A stretch of 14,902 nucleotides of DNA, from assembly GCA_030706265.1 (NCBI GenBank), contig JAUZOX010000025.1, forward strand, positions 1 through 14,902, written 5' to 3'. Positions 7,348 through 14,814 of this stretch are shown here, in pieces. The notes under the pieces were generated by a model that saw nothing but the letters and a program-made list of their open reading frames with translations, did not search any database and was not told where the DNA came from. Numbering within the stretch: the first letter of the stretch is position 1; every line of letters begins with the position of its first letter. This stretch comes from Bacteroidota bacterium (GTDB lineage: Bacteria > Bacteroidota > Bacteroidia > Bacteroidales > Cfx3-03). The translations under genes were made by a program, and so were the position numbers.

Positions 7348-7780
7348 GCCTTTATATGCTTTCGCACAACACAAGGTACTCATTTTGATATATTTTCCTT
7401 AACTGAAAATAGTGCGGTTGGTTTTAAAATCAAAGATGAAGTATTAATGGCCTTAAAAGAATGTTATTTGCAAAAAACTCAAAAAGAAAGAAGTTCATTT
7501 TGAAAATAAATTTTCAGGTAATGTTGGAAATATCAAATTATGGGAAAATAGTCTATATTTTAAAAGAGTGAACAATCCATTTTTTTTCAAAATTACTAGG
7601 AAAAACATCACTTTCTTTTTGGATGAAGTCGTTAATTATTTATTCAGATGGTGTAAAATAAGATCAGCGTGGCGAAATATTAGAGTGCACAAGCTCCAAA
7701 ATGACTTTATGCTACGACTGCATAACGGTCATGAAAACAAAAACATGGATACCCCTAACTTTTGTCGGTTAACGATTTAA
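7348..7780 (+). pseudogene. Frameshifted AT-rich remnant, possibly transposase C-terminus
   Basis: Two plus-strand reading frames run into each other: 7348-7503 (ends ..KTQKERSSF, stop TGA) and 7457-7780 (entered around ENKFSGNVGN, ends NFCRLTI). Joining them by one frameshift near 7500 gives about 143 continuous codons without a convincing start, which suggests a decayed gene. The second part contains NKFSGNV, then FKR, then exactly 18 residues, then DEVV. IS1595/ISXO2-type transposases end with a comparable N.F..G.V ... KR-x18-DE pattern. The acidic and asparagine residues expected before KR are not visible and the first frame shows no similarity I recognise, so the family call is tentative. 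The 70-codon ATG-like ORF inside (7568-7780) is probably not a functional gene. No terminal inverted repeats were found. Confidence 0.3.
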
Positions 7781-7785
7781 CTTTG
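7778..7785 (+). promoter_or_regulatory. Candidate -7 element TAACTTTG
   Basis: TAACTTTG matches the Bacteroidota -7 consensus TAnnTTTG exactly and sits 82 bases before the ATG of the GH99-like gene. No TTTG lies at the ideal 19-21 base distance upstream (the nearest, 7761-7764, is too close), so the promoter is only half supported. Confidence 0.3.
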
Positions 7786-7867
7786 CTTGCATATTTGTTT
7801 TGATGGCATTTCAAGAACGACTGTAGTCGGTTTAATAAAGGCTGCCTGCCTTATAAAAAGGATTGTG

Positions 7868-9954
7868 ATGATTTTAACAAGAAGATCTGAATACCGGACT
7901 TTGTTGTTCCTGTGTATTGCATTGACCCAGTTGTGTGTTTCTCGGGTTTATGGAACCGTTTCAAAAGAAAAAAAAGGAAGGGAGGGAGTTACGGTAATTT
8001 CAAAAAGCCGACCGGAGAAAACGCCGGATACTGCAAAATATTACCGGGATCTCTATCCCGATACATGGGTAGGAACAGATGCACTTGGAAGGACAATGCC
8101 GGATTATGAGAAGGTGGGACCGGTTAAGAAAGATAAAAGACGAGTGGTGAGTATCTTTTATATTACCTGGCACACTGAAGGCGCATATAAAAGCGCCAGT
8201 GTTCCTTTTTTAGCCGATGTCACCAAAGTATTGCATCAGGATCCCAATGCCCGTATGGATGCAAGAAACCCGTTTTGGAAGGATGCGTCATTTCATTGGG
8301 GTGAACCCGAGATGGGTTATTTCCTTAGTCAGGATGAATATGTCATTCGAAGAGACATGTCGATGCTGTCCGATGCAGGGGTGGATCTCCTGGTGATGGA
8401 TTTAACCAATGCAGTGAGGTACTGAACGAATGGGAAGTGCTCTTCACCACCATGCAAAAGATGAAAAGAGAGGGAAACAGGGTACCGCAATTCTGTTTCT
8501 GGGCCTTTAACGGTCCTGCCATTACGGTGGTACAGGATCTATATGACAAGATATACAAGGCTAACCGTTTTTCCGATCTTTGGTTTTACTGGGATGGAAA
8601 ACCGTTGATGTTGTATAACGGTACCCCCAGCGTTGATGCAAACGGGAAAAATCCGAAACAGCCCAATCCGCACTATGATCCTCTGGCCAAAACCGATGTC
8701 AACAATCCACATTGGGGAGATCCTGATTATACGGAAGAATTCTATAAAGACTATACCCGGGAAGTGAAAAACTTCTTCACGCTGCGGTCGATGTGGTGGG
8801 GTTACTATGAATGGGCCGGGAAACGTTACGTCGGCACGGAAGACAACTGGAGTTTCGGCTACGATCTGGGCAATGAAAAAGTCAGGATGATGCATCCGAC
8901 AGACCTGGCTTCGACGCACAATGGTAGGAGGGAAGAGTTTGCCGTCACCCCGGCTCAACATCCGTCGAGCCTGATTGGGAAATCATGGCGACGGGAGACC
9001 GGGGAGCCGTTGCTCAACCAATACGACCTGCCCGATTCGGCCTATGTGCCCTGGCTCGGCAGGCGCGTCAAAGATCCGCAGGGATATGGCATCTATTTCC
9101 AGGATCGCTGGGATGAGGCGCTACAGGGTGATCCTGAGATGCTTTATATCAACGACTGGAACGAGTGGACTGCCGGGAAATACCAGCACGACCATTTTCC
9201 TTTTATGCGACGGGATAATCCTTTCTTTTTCGTCGATCAGTATAATGCGGAGTTCAACCGCACCATCCAACCGATGAAAGGCGGTTATACGGACAACTAC
9301 TACATGCAGATGGCGCAGAATATCAGGCGTTACAAAGGAATCAGACCCGTTCCTGTTCAGCATGGCATCCATTCCATCCGCATAGACGGGCAATTTGATG
9401 ACTGGAAAAGGATCAGCAATGAGTTTCGCGATACCAAAGGAGACGTCATCCATCGCGATCACAATGGATATGGCGGGTTGCACTACACCAACGACTCAGG
9501 TCGAAATGATATTATAACCGGCAAGGTCGCCGTAGATAACCGGGATCTGTTCTTCTATGTGGAAACCGTGGATAAGCTCACTCCTCATACCGGCAACAAC
9601 TGGATGTTGTTGTTGATCGATGCGGATAAAAATCCGGAGACAGGATGGTATGGTTATGATTTTCTAATTAACAAAAATGTCAAAAGTGATAATACAACAA
9701 CGCTGATGCGTTATGATAAGGCCCGTCCGAATAACCCCTGGGGGGAAGTTGCGGAGTTGACGTATCGCTATGTGGGCAATCGGATGGAGATCGCGGTACC
9801 CAGAAAATTACTGGGCCTTACCGGTAACCGGTTTACCTTCGACTTCAAATGGAGTGACAATGCGGCTGATCTGAAGGACCCCATCTCCCTGTGCATCAAT
9901 GGAGATACTGCTCCAAGCCGGAGATTCAATTACCGGTGCATTTGGGAACGATAG
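7868..9954 (+). pseudogene. Secreted GH99/WbsX-like glycan-active protein, split by a 1-base frameshift
   Basis: Two adjacent frames encode one protein of about 695 residues. The first part (7868-8425) starts at an ATG followed by a hydrophobic signal (TLLFLCIALTQLCVSRVYG) and ends at a TGA after ...DAGVDLLVMDLTNAVRY. The second continues in the next frame from about 8425 as NEWEVLFTTMQKMKREGNRVPQFCF. Restoring one base in 'tactg|aacgaatgg' (8419-8431) gives YWNEWEVLF and a seamless protein. FYITWH, GVDLLVMDLTN, the central GKPLMLYNG and DWNEWTAG (WNEW at 9157-9168) suggest a GH99/GH71/WbsX-like TIM barrel. From about 9376 the motif IRIDGQFDDW opens a C-terminal beta-sandwich like CBM9/DOMON-type carbohydrate-binding domains. 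An in-frame TTG 27 codons upstream (7787) is a less likely start. The gene could be truly broken, or intact with a sequencing or assembly error. Enzymatic activity and linkage specificity are unknown. Confidence 0.8.
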
Positions 9955-10001
9955 AATAGGAGTTTGGGGCATCCGTTTATTTGACTGCATGGAACATGGC
10001 T

Positions 10002-10772
10002 TTATCTTTTCTTTATTTCGGGCAGGTATTTCCAATAACGGCGGGGCATGCAGCGAAGCTGCTGTTTGAGGTTCAATCGTTCGCGGATAGTGACCGCCTG
10101 GACGTATTGCTGCCAGTAAGCCTGGTAGCTGGCTTCGCTTTCTTCCATCACGTTATCGTTAATCTCACCGGTCAGCAAGCTGAACTGCTTGGCATCGAGC
10201 TTGATTTCGCTCACTTCGTGGAGGTCATAATAGATGCCATAATCGCGTTTGAGATCGTATATGATCCATTGCTGATCCTTGTAACGGTTCAAGAAGTGTT
10301 GCGTGGCAAGTGGCAAGACGTCGAAGTCAGGGCTCAGGGCTGCAAAATAGATGTCGTCGACTGTCTTTTGAAACCTGACAAACTGTAAGGTACGCATGGC
10401 TTCCAGGGTGACCTTCCGTTGCGCCTGTTTGATGGTCAGCACGTCTGGATTGACATAGTCGCGGTCTACATCGTGAGGCGTGTTGAATACCAGCCGGATG
10501 AAGCGGAATACGGTTTGATCAATGTCTTCTTTCCCATAGAGAAAAGCCTGAAAGGGGAGTTGTTTGTTACGCCGGGAGAGCTTCTGCTGCAGTCCTTTCC
10601 ACACCCTGGCCGCCTTAACGAAGTCGGTCGTGATGAGCGTCTCGGTGTCGAACAAGCCATGGTTGAGCTGTAAAGTCGAAACGATCTTTTCGGGGACCAG
10701 TTTCCGGTCGTATGACTCGAATACGGCCGTGAGCAATCCCGCAAAGGTGCCGTCGTAGACAAAAACATTCAT
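10002..10772 (-). CDS. DUF4130/TIGR03915-family putative DNA repair protein
   Basis: 256 residues. It begins MNVFVYDGTFAGLLTAVFESY, the standard opening of the TIGR03915 'putative DNA repair/metabolism' family, and has the DUF4130 region from about residue 85 to the end, with HDVDRDYVNPDV at 100-111, SPDFDVLPLATQHF at 147-160, YDLKRDYGIYYD at 172-183 and the C-terminal signature RCMPRRYWKYLPE at 240-252. In many bacteria this domain stands alone next to a radical SAM partner or is fused to a uracil-DNA glycosylase domain; here no glycosylase domain is present. Its ATG overlaps the radical SAM stop in an ATGA (10769-10772), which implies translational coupling and a joint function. The molecular activity is, to my knowledge, not established. 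It converges with the GH99-like gene, 47 bases apart. Confidence 0.9.
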   Translation of the reverse strand: MNVFVYDGTFAGLLTAVFESYDRKLVPEKIVSTLQLNHGLFDTETLITTDFVKAARVWKGLQQKLSRRNKQLPFQAFLYGKEDIDQTVFRFIRLVFNTPHDVDRDYVNPDVLTIKQAQRKVTLEAMRTLQFVRFQKTVDDIYFAALSPDFDVLPLATQHFLNRYKDQQWIIYDLKRDYGIYYDLHEVSEIKLDAKQFSLLTGEINDNVMEESEASYQAYWQQYVQAVTIRERLNLKQQLRCMPRRYWKYLPEIKKR

Positions 10773-12049
10773 CGGGTCAGAAGCAAGGGAGGGTTAAACA
10801 AATCGAGCTGGTTTGAGGATGTCTGGCGCCTTTTTTTGGGGTCCCCATTCAACAGCCGGTAACGGATGGTCTCGGCCTGCATGTCGGGGCGGTGGGGCAT
10901 CAATTCATTACAGGTGATGAAATATTTTGCACGTTTCATGACGACCCCTATCTTGCGGAGAGTCTCATAGCCTAAACGGCTGTGGCGTCTTGCCTGAATG
11001 ATCATCTTGGCTGACTGAACCCCGATGCCCGGAACACGAAGAATCATCTCGTAATCGGCTTTGTTGACGTCGATGGGGTAGAGGTGCAGGTTGCGAAGGG
11101 CGAAGCTGAGCTTGGGATCGATTTCCAGGTCCAGATCGGGGTGTTGCTGGTTGACGATCTCATCGGCTTTGAAGAAGTAAAAACGCATCAGCCAGTCGGA
11201 TTGGTACAGCCGGTTCTCGCGCACCAGGGGAGGTTCTTTAAGGGCAGGGAGGCGCTTGTCGTAAGCATTCACAGGCATGAATCCGGAATAATAGACCCTT
11301 TTCAGTTGTTGATCCCGATAAAGGCCTGAGGCCAGATTCAGAATCTGGAGATCGTTTTCGGGAGAGGCCCCGATAATAAGCTGGGTGCTTTGTCCGCCCG
11401 GAACGAACCTGGGTGCCGATCTGAACCTCTTTCGTTCGGCTTTGCTTTCGGTGATACCGTCGCGGATCTGAAACATGGGGGTATAGGTGTCGTTAAAGCT
11501 TTTGTCGGGGGCGAGGAGCTTGAGTTGGGGTTCGGTTGGGATTTCGATGTTGACGCTCATGCGGTCAGCATAAATGCCGGCTTCGGCGATCAGGGCTTTG
11601 TCGCAACCCGGGATGGCCTTAAGGTGAATATACCCGTTGAATCTGTGCACGAGCCTGAGGTCTTTGGCCACACGCACCAGCCGTTCCATGGTATAGTCGG
11701 CATTACGTACGACACCCGAACTGAGGAAAAGCCCCTCGATGTAGTTGCGGCGGTAAAAATTGATAGTCAGATCGACCAGTTCGGTTACTGAAAAGGTGGC
11801 ACGCGGAATGTCATTGCTCTTGCGGTTGATGCAGTAGGCGCAATCGTAAACACAGTTGTTGGTGAGCAAGACCTTGAGCAGCGAGATACAACGGCCATCC
11901 TCCGTAAAGCTGTGGCAGATGCCGGCACTTACCGCATTGCCGAGTCCCTGTCCGGTATTGGCCCTGCTGCTGCCGCTCGATGAACAGGATACGTCATACT
12001 TGGCGGCACTACCCAATATGTTGAGCTTTTCTAGAAGTCGGTCGTTCAT
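10769..12049 (-). CDS. Putative DNA modification/repair radical SAM protein (TIGR03916 type)
   Basis: 426 residues. The radical SAM cluster motif is CVYDCAYC (C66, C70, C73; the CX3CX2C form), preceded by the family-specific cysteine-rich N-terminus SAAKYDVSCSSSG (C22) and GICHSFTEDGRCISLLKVLLTNN (C45, C54). The barrel continues through GLFLSSGVV (107-114), HLKAIPG (142-148), SVNIEIP (165-171) and PGGQSTQLIIGAS (218-229). A helix-hairpin-helix DNA-binding motif, ILRVPGIGVQSAKMIIQAR, lies at about 336-354. A radical SAM core plus HhH defines the 'rSAM-linked-to-UDG' group thought to act on DNA; substrate and product are unproven. It is co-transcribed with the DUF4130 partner (ATGA overlap) and divergent from an XRE-S24 repressor 131 bases away, so control by that repressor is plausible. 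All motifs look intact. The start at 12049 agrees with the family N-terminus. Confidence 0.93.
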   Translation of the reverse strand: MNDRLLEKLNILGSAAKYDVSCSSSGSSRANTGQGLGNAVSAGICHSFTEDGRCISLLKVLLTNNCVYDCAYCINRKSNDIPRATFSVTELVDLTINFYRRNYIEGLFLSSGVVRNADYTMERLVRVAKDLRLVHRFNGYIHLKAIPGCDKALIAEAGIYADRMSVNIEIPTEPQLKLLAPDKSFNDTYTPMFQIRDGITESKAERKRFRSAPRFVPGGQSTQLIIGASPENDLQILNLASGLYRDQQLKRVYYSGFMPVNAYDKRLPALKEPPLVRENRLYQSDWLMRFYFFKADEIVNQQHPDLDLEIDPKLSFALRNLHLYPIDVNKADYEMILRVPGIGVQSAKMIIQARRHSRLGYETLRKIGVVMKRAKYFITCNELMPHRPDMQAETIRYRLLNGDPKKRRQTSSNQLDLFNPPLLLTR

Positions 12050-12081
12050 GGCGGTCGTCGTTTTCCACTTATTTCCAAAGC

Positions 12082-12099
12082 GATGTAAACCGTTGCATC
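12082..12099. promoter_or_regulatory. Candidate repressor operator, imperfect 18-bp palindrome
   Basis: The sequence GATGtAAaccgTTgCATC is symmetric at 12 of 18 positions (GATG/CATC outer arms, AA/TT inner). It lies 33 bases upstream of the radical SAM start and 82 upstream of the XRE-S24 start, in the only intergenic region shared by the two. Size and symmetry fit a site for a dimeric LexA/CI-like repressor, but no second copy was noticed in the window. Binding by the neighbouring protein is inference. A weaker dyad GTGA-N8-TCAC follows at about 12112-12127. Confidence 0.4.
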
Positions 12100-12180
12100 T
12101 TTTCGGGAAAGTGTGAATTTATTATCACAAAAATACTAATTAAAACAGAATTCTTATTATTTTAGCAAAAAAATAACCCG

Positions 12181-12984
12181 ATGAATTACCTGGCTGCTAA
12201 CATCCGTTTTTTGAGAAAGGAAAAGGAATTGACTCAGGACGAGCTTGCATTGAAACTGAGTGTCAACCGATCCATGATCGGTGCATATGAAGAGGGACGG
12301 GCGGTGCCGCGGATCGGGGTCTTGCAGGCGCTTTCTGTTTTCTTTAACAAAAGCATCGACGACCTTATCAACCTTGAATTGAGCTCGGGTATACCGGGCG
12401 TGGTTGATTTCAAAGGGATGGACATCAGGGTGGTTACAACGGTTGTCGATAAGGACGAACGAGAATTGATTACCATCGTGCCGGTCAAGGCCTCTGCGGG
12501 ATATCTGAATGGTTATGGCGACCGGGAATATATCGGGCAGCTTTCCCGTTTTTCACTGCCTGTTCCCGAGCTGGGCAATGAGCGGACTCGGCGGGTGTTT
12601 CAAATCAGGGGCGACAGCATGTTACCGGTTCAACCGGGCTCATACATCCTTTGTGAATATCTGCAAAACTGGACTGAACTGGCGGATGGCGAGACCTACA
12701 TATTGCTTACGCAAAACGACGGGATTGTCTATAAACGGGTCTATAACCACATTGCCCGTGACAAGAAGTTGACATTGAGTTCGGACAATCCGGATTATAC
12801 ACCATATACCGTCCCGATCAATGACGTGAGGGAGATTTGGAAGGCAATAGGGGTGATCAGTTTTGACCTTGGACACAAGGAAAATCCACAACTGCATGAG
12901 CTGGTCGACATGGTGATGGAGATGCGGAAGGAGCTGGATGACCTGAAGAAGGGGCGGAATATGAAAAAAGGCAGGGATGATTGA
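12181..12984 (+). CDS. XRE-S24 (LexA/CI-like) transcriptional repressor
   Basis: 267 residues. An N-terminal XRE helix-turn-helix lies at about 5-62 (NIRFLRKEKELTQDELALKL..NRSMIGAYEEGRAVPRIGVLQALSVFF). The C-terminal S24/LexA-type peptidase domain spans about 103-228: candidate cleavage pair A106-G107 in KASAGYLNGYGD, nucleophile S146 in RGDSMLPV, and general-base lysine K185 in GIVYKRVYN. The tail (about 237-262) is charged and heptad-like, perhaps a short coiled coil. Such proteins repress promoters and, in the LexA/CI families, cleave themselves when RecA is activated by DNA damage; all residues needed are present here. No phage genes surround it, so this looks like a resident chromosomal regulator. 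It is divergent from the radical SAM repair pair. No strong ribosome-binding site is visible, as usual for Bacteroidota. Regulated targets are inferred only from position. Confidence 0.92.
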   Translation: MNYLAANIRFLRKEKELTQDELALKLSVNRSMIGAYEEGRAVPRIGVLQALSVFFNKSIDDLINLELSSGIPGVVDFKGMDIRVVTTVVDKDERELITIVPVKASAGYLNGYGDREYIGQLSRFSLPVPELGNERTRRVFQIRGDSMLPVQPGSYILCEYLQNWTELADGETYILLTQNDGIVYKRVYNHIARDKKLTLSSDNPDYTPYTVPINDVREIWKAIGVISFDLGHKENPQLHELVDMVMEMRKELDDLKKGRNMKKGRDD

Positions 12985-12996
12985 ATGTTCATTCAA
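12981..12996. terminator. Small AT-rich hairpin at the end of the XRE-S24 gene
   Basis: TTGAATG (12981-12987) and CATTCAA (12990-12996) are perfect inverted arms with a 2-base spacer; the stop codon of the repressor gene lies inside the left arm. There is no GC-rich stem or run of T after it, so as a terminator it would be weak. It could instead mark the edge of the adjacent repeat element. Confidence 0.3.
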
Positions 12997-13000
12997 AATA

Positions 13001-13080
13001 ATTTGATTTACCAGGTAGTATGGAACTCGCAGGGATGATTTTTATTCTCGTTTGTGATCTTCGATCATGCTCGTTTTATC
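13001..13080 (+). repeat. Interspersed repeat, copy 3 (most complete)
   Basis: The left part (13001-13040) matches copy 1 at 2141-2180, and the right part (13051-13080) matches copy 2 at 2246-2275, so this copy appears to hold the whole unit of about 80 bases. It contains a perfect dyad TGATC-TTC-GATCA at 13054-13066. The unit sits between the XRE-S24 and ferritin-like genes. An in-frame ORF extension of the ferritin gene back to 13054 runs through it but is not credible as protein. Confidence 0.7.
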
Positions 13081-13130
13081 AAAAAAGGTCGCGGCATAAA
13101 AATTTATTTCCAAAGGCTCAATAAATTGTG

Positions 13131-13139
13131 TAATTTTAG
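13131..13139 (+). promoter_or_regulatory. Candidate -7 element of the ferritin-like gene
   Basis: TAATTTTAG has one mismatch to the Bacteroidota -7 consensus TAnnTTTG and lies 20 bases before the ATG. A similar TATTTTAGC (12158-12166) precedes the XRE-S24 start at nearly the same distance. No convincing -33 TTTG was found for either. Confidence 0.25.
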
Positions 13140-13158
13140 TAGGATAAAAACACAAACC

Positions 13159-13650
13159 ATGGACCCGTTAGAAATACTTAAGAATGCGATTTTAATGGAG
13201 CGGCAGGGCAAGGCTTTTTACGAAGAGGTTGCCTCCGTGACCAAGAGTGATGCAGTAAGGAATATTTTCACTTTCATGGCAAAAGAAGAAGGAGTACACA
13301 TTGAACAACTCTCGGAACAGTATGTCCAGTTCAAAAATGAAAATGCCTTTAAAGTGAAGGAGTTTCCGAATGGGGATTCAGGCTTTATCGAAAGGATATT
13401 GACCACAGGGATCTGCCAGCAAATCAATGCGGCCAGCTTTGAGGCAGCCGCTATCTCGGCGGCCATCGATTTTGAAAGTAAGGCCATCGAGGTCTATTCC
13501 CAGTCAGCCCTCAAGGCTACCGATGCAGCTCAGAAGGCCATCTATACCTGGCTGGCCGATTGGGAACGGGGGCATCACCGGATTCTGAACCAGCTGAACA
13601 ATGAACTCAAGGAGGCAATCTGGTACGACAATAAATTCTGGCCATTCTAG
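13159..13650 (+). CDS. Ferritin-like diiron protein (rubrerythrin-type, no rubredoxin domain)
   Basis: 163 residues from the ATG at 13159. An upstream in-frame start would add 35 residues that run through the repeat and have no ferritin features. The protein is a four-helix bundle with diiron-ligand candidates in the rubrerythrin arrangement: E14 in LMERQGKAFY, E44-x2-H47 in AKEEGVH, E106 in AIDFESKAIEVY, and E136-x2-H139 in DWERGHHRIL. The C-terminal rubredoxin (CxxC) domain of classical rubrerythrin is absent. Proteins of this kind handle iron and reduce peroxide in anaerobes and microaerophiles; the exact activity here is not determinable. It is cytoplasmic, with no signal peptide. It lies 93 bases before the Ada start on the same strand, so the two may be co-transcribed. 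Neighbours suggest an oxidative/DNA-damage setting. Confidence 0.87.
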   Translation: MDPLEILKNAILMERQGKAFYEEVASVTKSDAVRNIFTFMAKEEGVHIEQLSEQYVQFKNENAFKVKEFPNGDSGFIERILTTGICQQINAASFEAAAISAAIDFESKAIEVYSQSALKATDAAQKAIYTWLADWERGHHRILNQLNNELKEAIWYDNKFWPF

Positions 13651-13743
13651 TCGGGATTGAAATCATCGGAACCCTTAAAAATAGTTGTCAATTTTTCGGT
13701 TGTCAGACAAAGATGGGCGGGCTATCTTTACCGAAAAAATAAA

Positions 13744-14790
13744 ATGCTGACTGACGACATCATGTATCGTGCCCTGGTTGATAAAGATGCTGCTTTCGAA
13801 GGGACTTTTATTGCGGCAGTCAAGACAACAGGGATTTTTTGCCGGCCTACCTGTAGTGCTCGAAAACCCAAAAGGAAAAATGTTGAGTTTTTCAGGACCC
13901 CCCGTGAAGCGATACTCCATGGATACAGGCCTTGTAAGATCTGTAATCCTTTGTTGCAATCGGGGTATACTCCGGATTATATCAGCGAGATACTGAAAGA
14001 GATCAATAACAATCCTTCAGTCAGAATAAAGGACTGGGATTTGAAGAAAAGAGGAATAGAACCCAGTAAAATACGCAGGTGGTTTATGAAGAATCATGGC
14101 ATCACTTTTCACGCCTACCAGCGAATGTATCGCATCAATACGGCATTTAAGAAAATCCAGGATGGGGATTCGGTCACAGCTGCAGCCTTTGATACTGGAT
14201 ACGGATCGCTCAGTGGTTTTAACGACTCATTTAAGGCGGTCTTTGGCGTGTCGCCATCAAACAGTAAGCATCAGGTTGTAATTGATCTGACGCGTCTGGA
14301 AACACCACTGGGGCCCATGTTTGCCGGGGCAACCGAAGAGGGGGTATGCCTTTTGGATTTTACTGACCGCAGGATGCTGGAAACCGAATTCAAACAACTT
14401 TCCAAGCTGCTTAATGCAACCATTGTGCAGGGAGAAAACCCCCATTTCGCCTTGTTGCGTCAGCAGCTGGACGAGTATTTCGAAGGGAAACGGAAATCAT
14501 TCACGATTCCATTGGTGACTCCCGGATCGGCATTCCAGCAGTCGGTTTGGCGGGAATTACAAAACATCCCGTATGGTACCACCCGTTCTTACAAGCAACA
14601 AGCCGTGGCGTTGAAGAGTCCGGAGTCGGTGCGTGCCGTGGCAAATGCCAATGGTATGAACCGGATTGCCATCCTCATCCCATGCCACAGGGTGATCGGT
14701 GCCGACGGAAGTCTGACAGGCTATGGTGGCGGGCTATGGCGCAAAAAATGGTTGCTCGATCTGGAAAACGAGTACCAACTTAAATTTTAA
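13744..14790 (+). CDS. ada: Bifunctional Ada: DNA-methylation sensor/regulator and O6-alkylguanine-DNA alkyltransferase
   Basis: 348 residues, close to E. coli Ada (354) with the same three-part build. Residues 1-75 form the Ada zinc domain with FCRPTC (C33, C37) and CKIC (C64, C67). The expected methyl-phosphotriester acceptor is C33 by position (E. coli C38). Residues 77-172 form the AraC-type HTH (ISEILKEINN ... GITFHAYQRMYRINTAFKKI ... TAAAFDTGYGSLSGFNDSFKAVFGVSP). Residues 178-345 form the alkyltransferase, with IPYGTTRSYKQQA and the catalytic PCHRV (C314 in ILIPCHRVIGADG). It repairs O6-alkylguanine by suicidal transfer and, once its N-terminus is methylated, activates its regulon. The ATG at 13744 is preferred over a TTG at 13657, whose extra 29 residues lack family similarity. 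All catalytic residues are present. It follows the ferritin-like gene on the same strand. Confidence 0.95.
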   Translation: MLTDDIMYRALVDKDAAFEGTFIAAVKTTGIFCRPTCSARKPKRKNVEFFRTPREAILHGYRPCKICNPLLQSGYTPDYISEILKEINNNPSVRIKDWDLKKRGIEPSKIRRWFMKNHGITFHAYQRMYRINTAFKKIQDGDSVTAAAFDTGYGSLSGFNDSFKAVFGVSPSNSKHQVVIDLTRLETPLGPMFAGATEEGVCLLDFTDRRMLETEFKQLSKLLNATIVQGENPHFALLRQQLDEYFEGKRKSFTIPLVTPGSAFQQSVWRELQNIPYGTTRSYKQQAVALKSPESVRAVANANGMNRIAILIPCHRVIGADGSLTGYGGGLWRKKWLLDLENEYQLKF

Positions 14791-14814
14791 AGTGATAAAC
14801 CTGAATCGATAATA

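Noticed and set aside
7568..7780. A 70-codon ORF as a stand-alone gene
   Set aside because: It is the tail of a longer open frame starting before 7502 that joins another frame, so it is better read as part of a decayed gene; no start signal supports it.
8415..8437. Programmed ribosomal frameshifting site
   Set aside because: No slippery X-XXY-YYZ heptamer and no strong downstream stem seen; a one-base deletion or sequence error is simpler.
8539..8961. Minus-strand 140-codon ORF inside the GH99-like gene, and similar antisense ORFs over cfa, GH9, ThuA and the repair genes
   Set aside because: They lie opposite well-supported genes and show no recognisable motifs; they are shadows of the coding strand.
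12181..12984. Prophage CI repressor marking an integrated phage
   Set aside because: No integrase, phage structural gene or attachment repeat is found on either side; neighbours are chromosomal repair genes.
13054..13158. N-terminal extension of the ferritin-like protein
   Set aside because: These 35 codons run through the interspersed repeat and have no ferritin features; the ATG at 13159 fits the family.
13657..13743. TTG start adding 29 residues to Ada
   Set aside because: Ada proteins start shortly before the first conserved residues of the zinc domain; the cysteine positions match E. coli Ada with the ATG at 13744.
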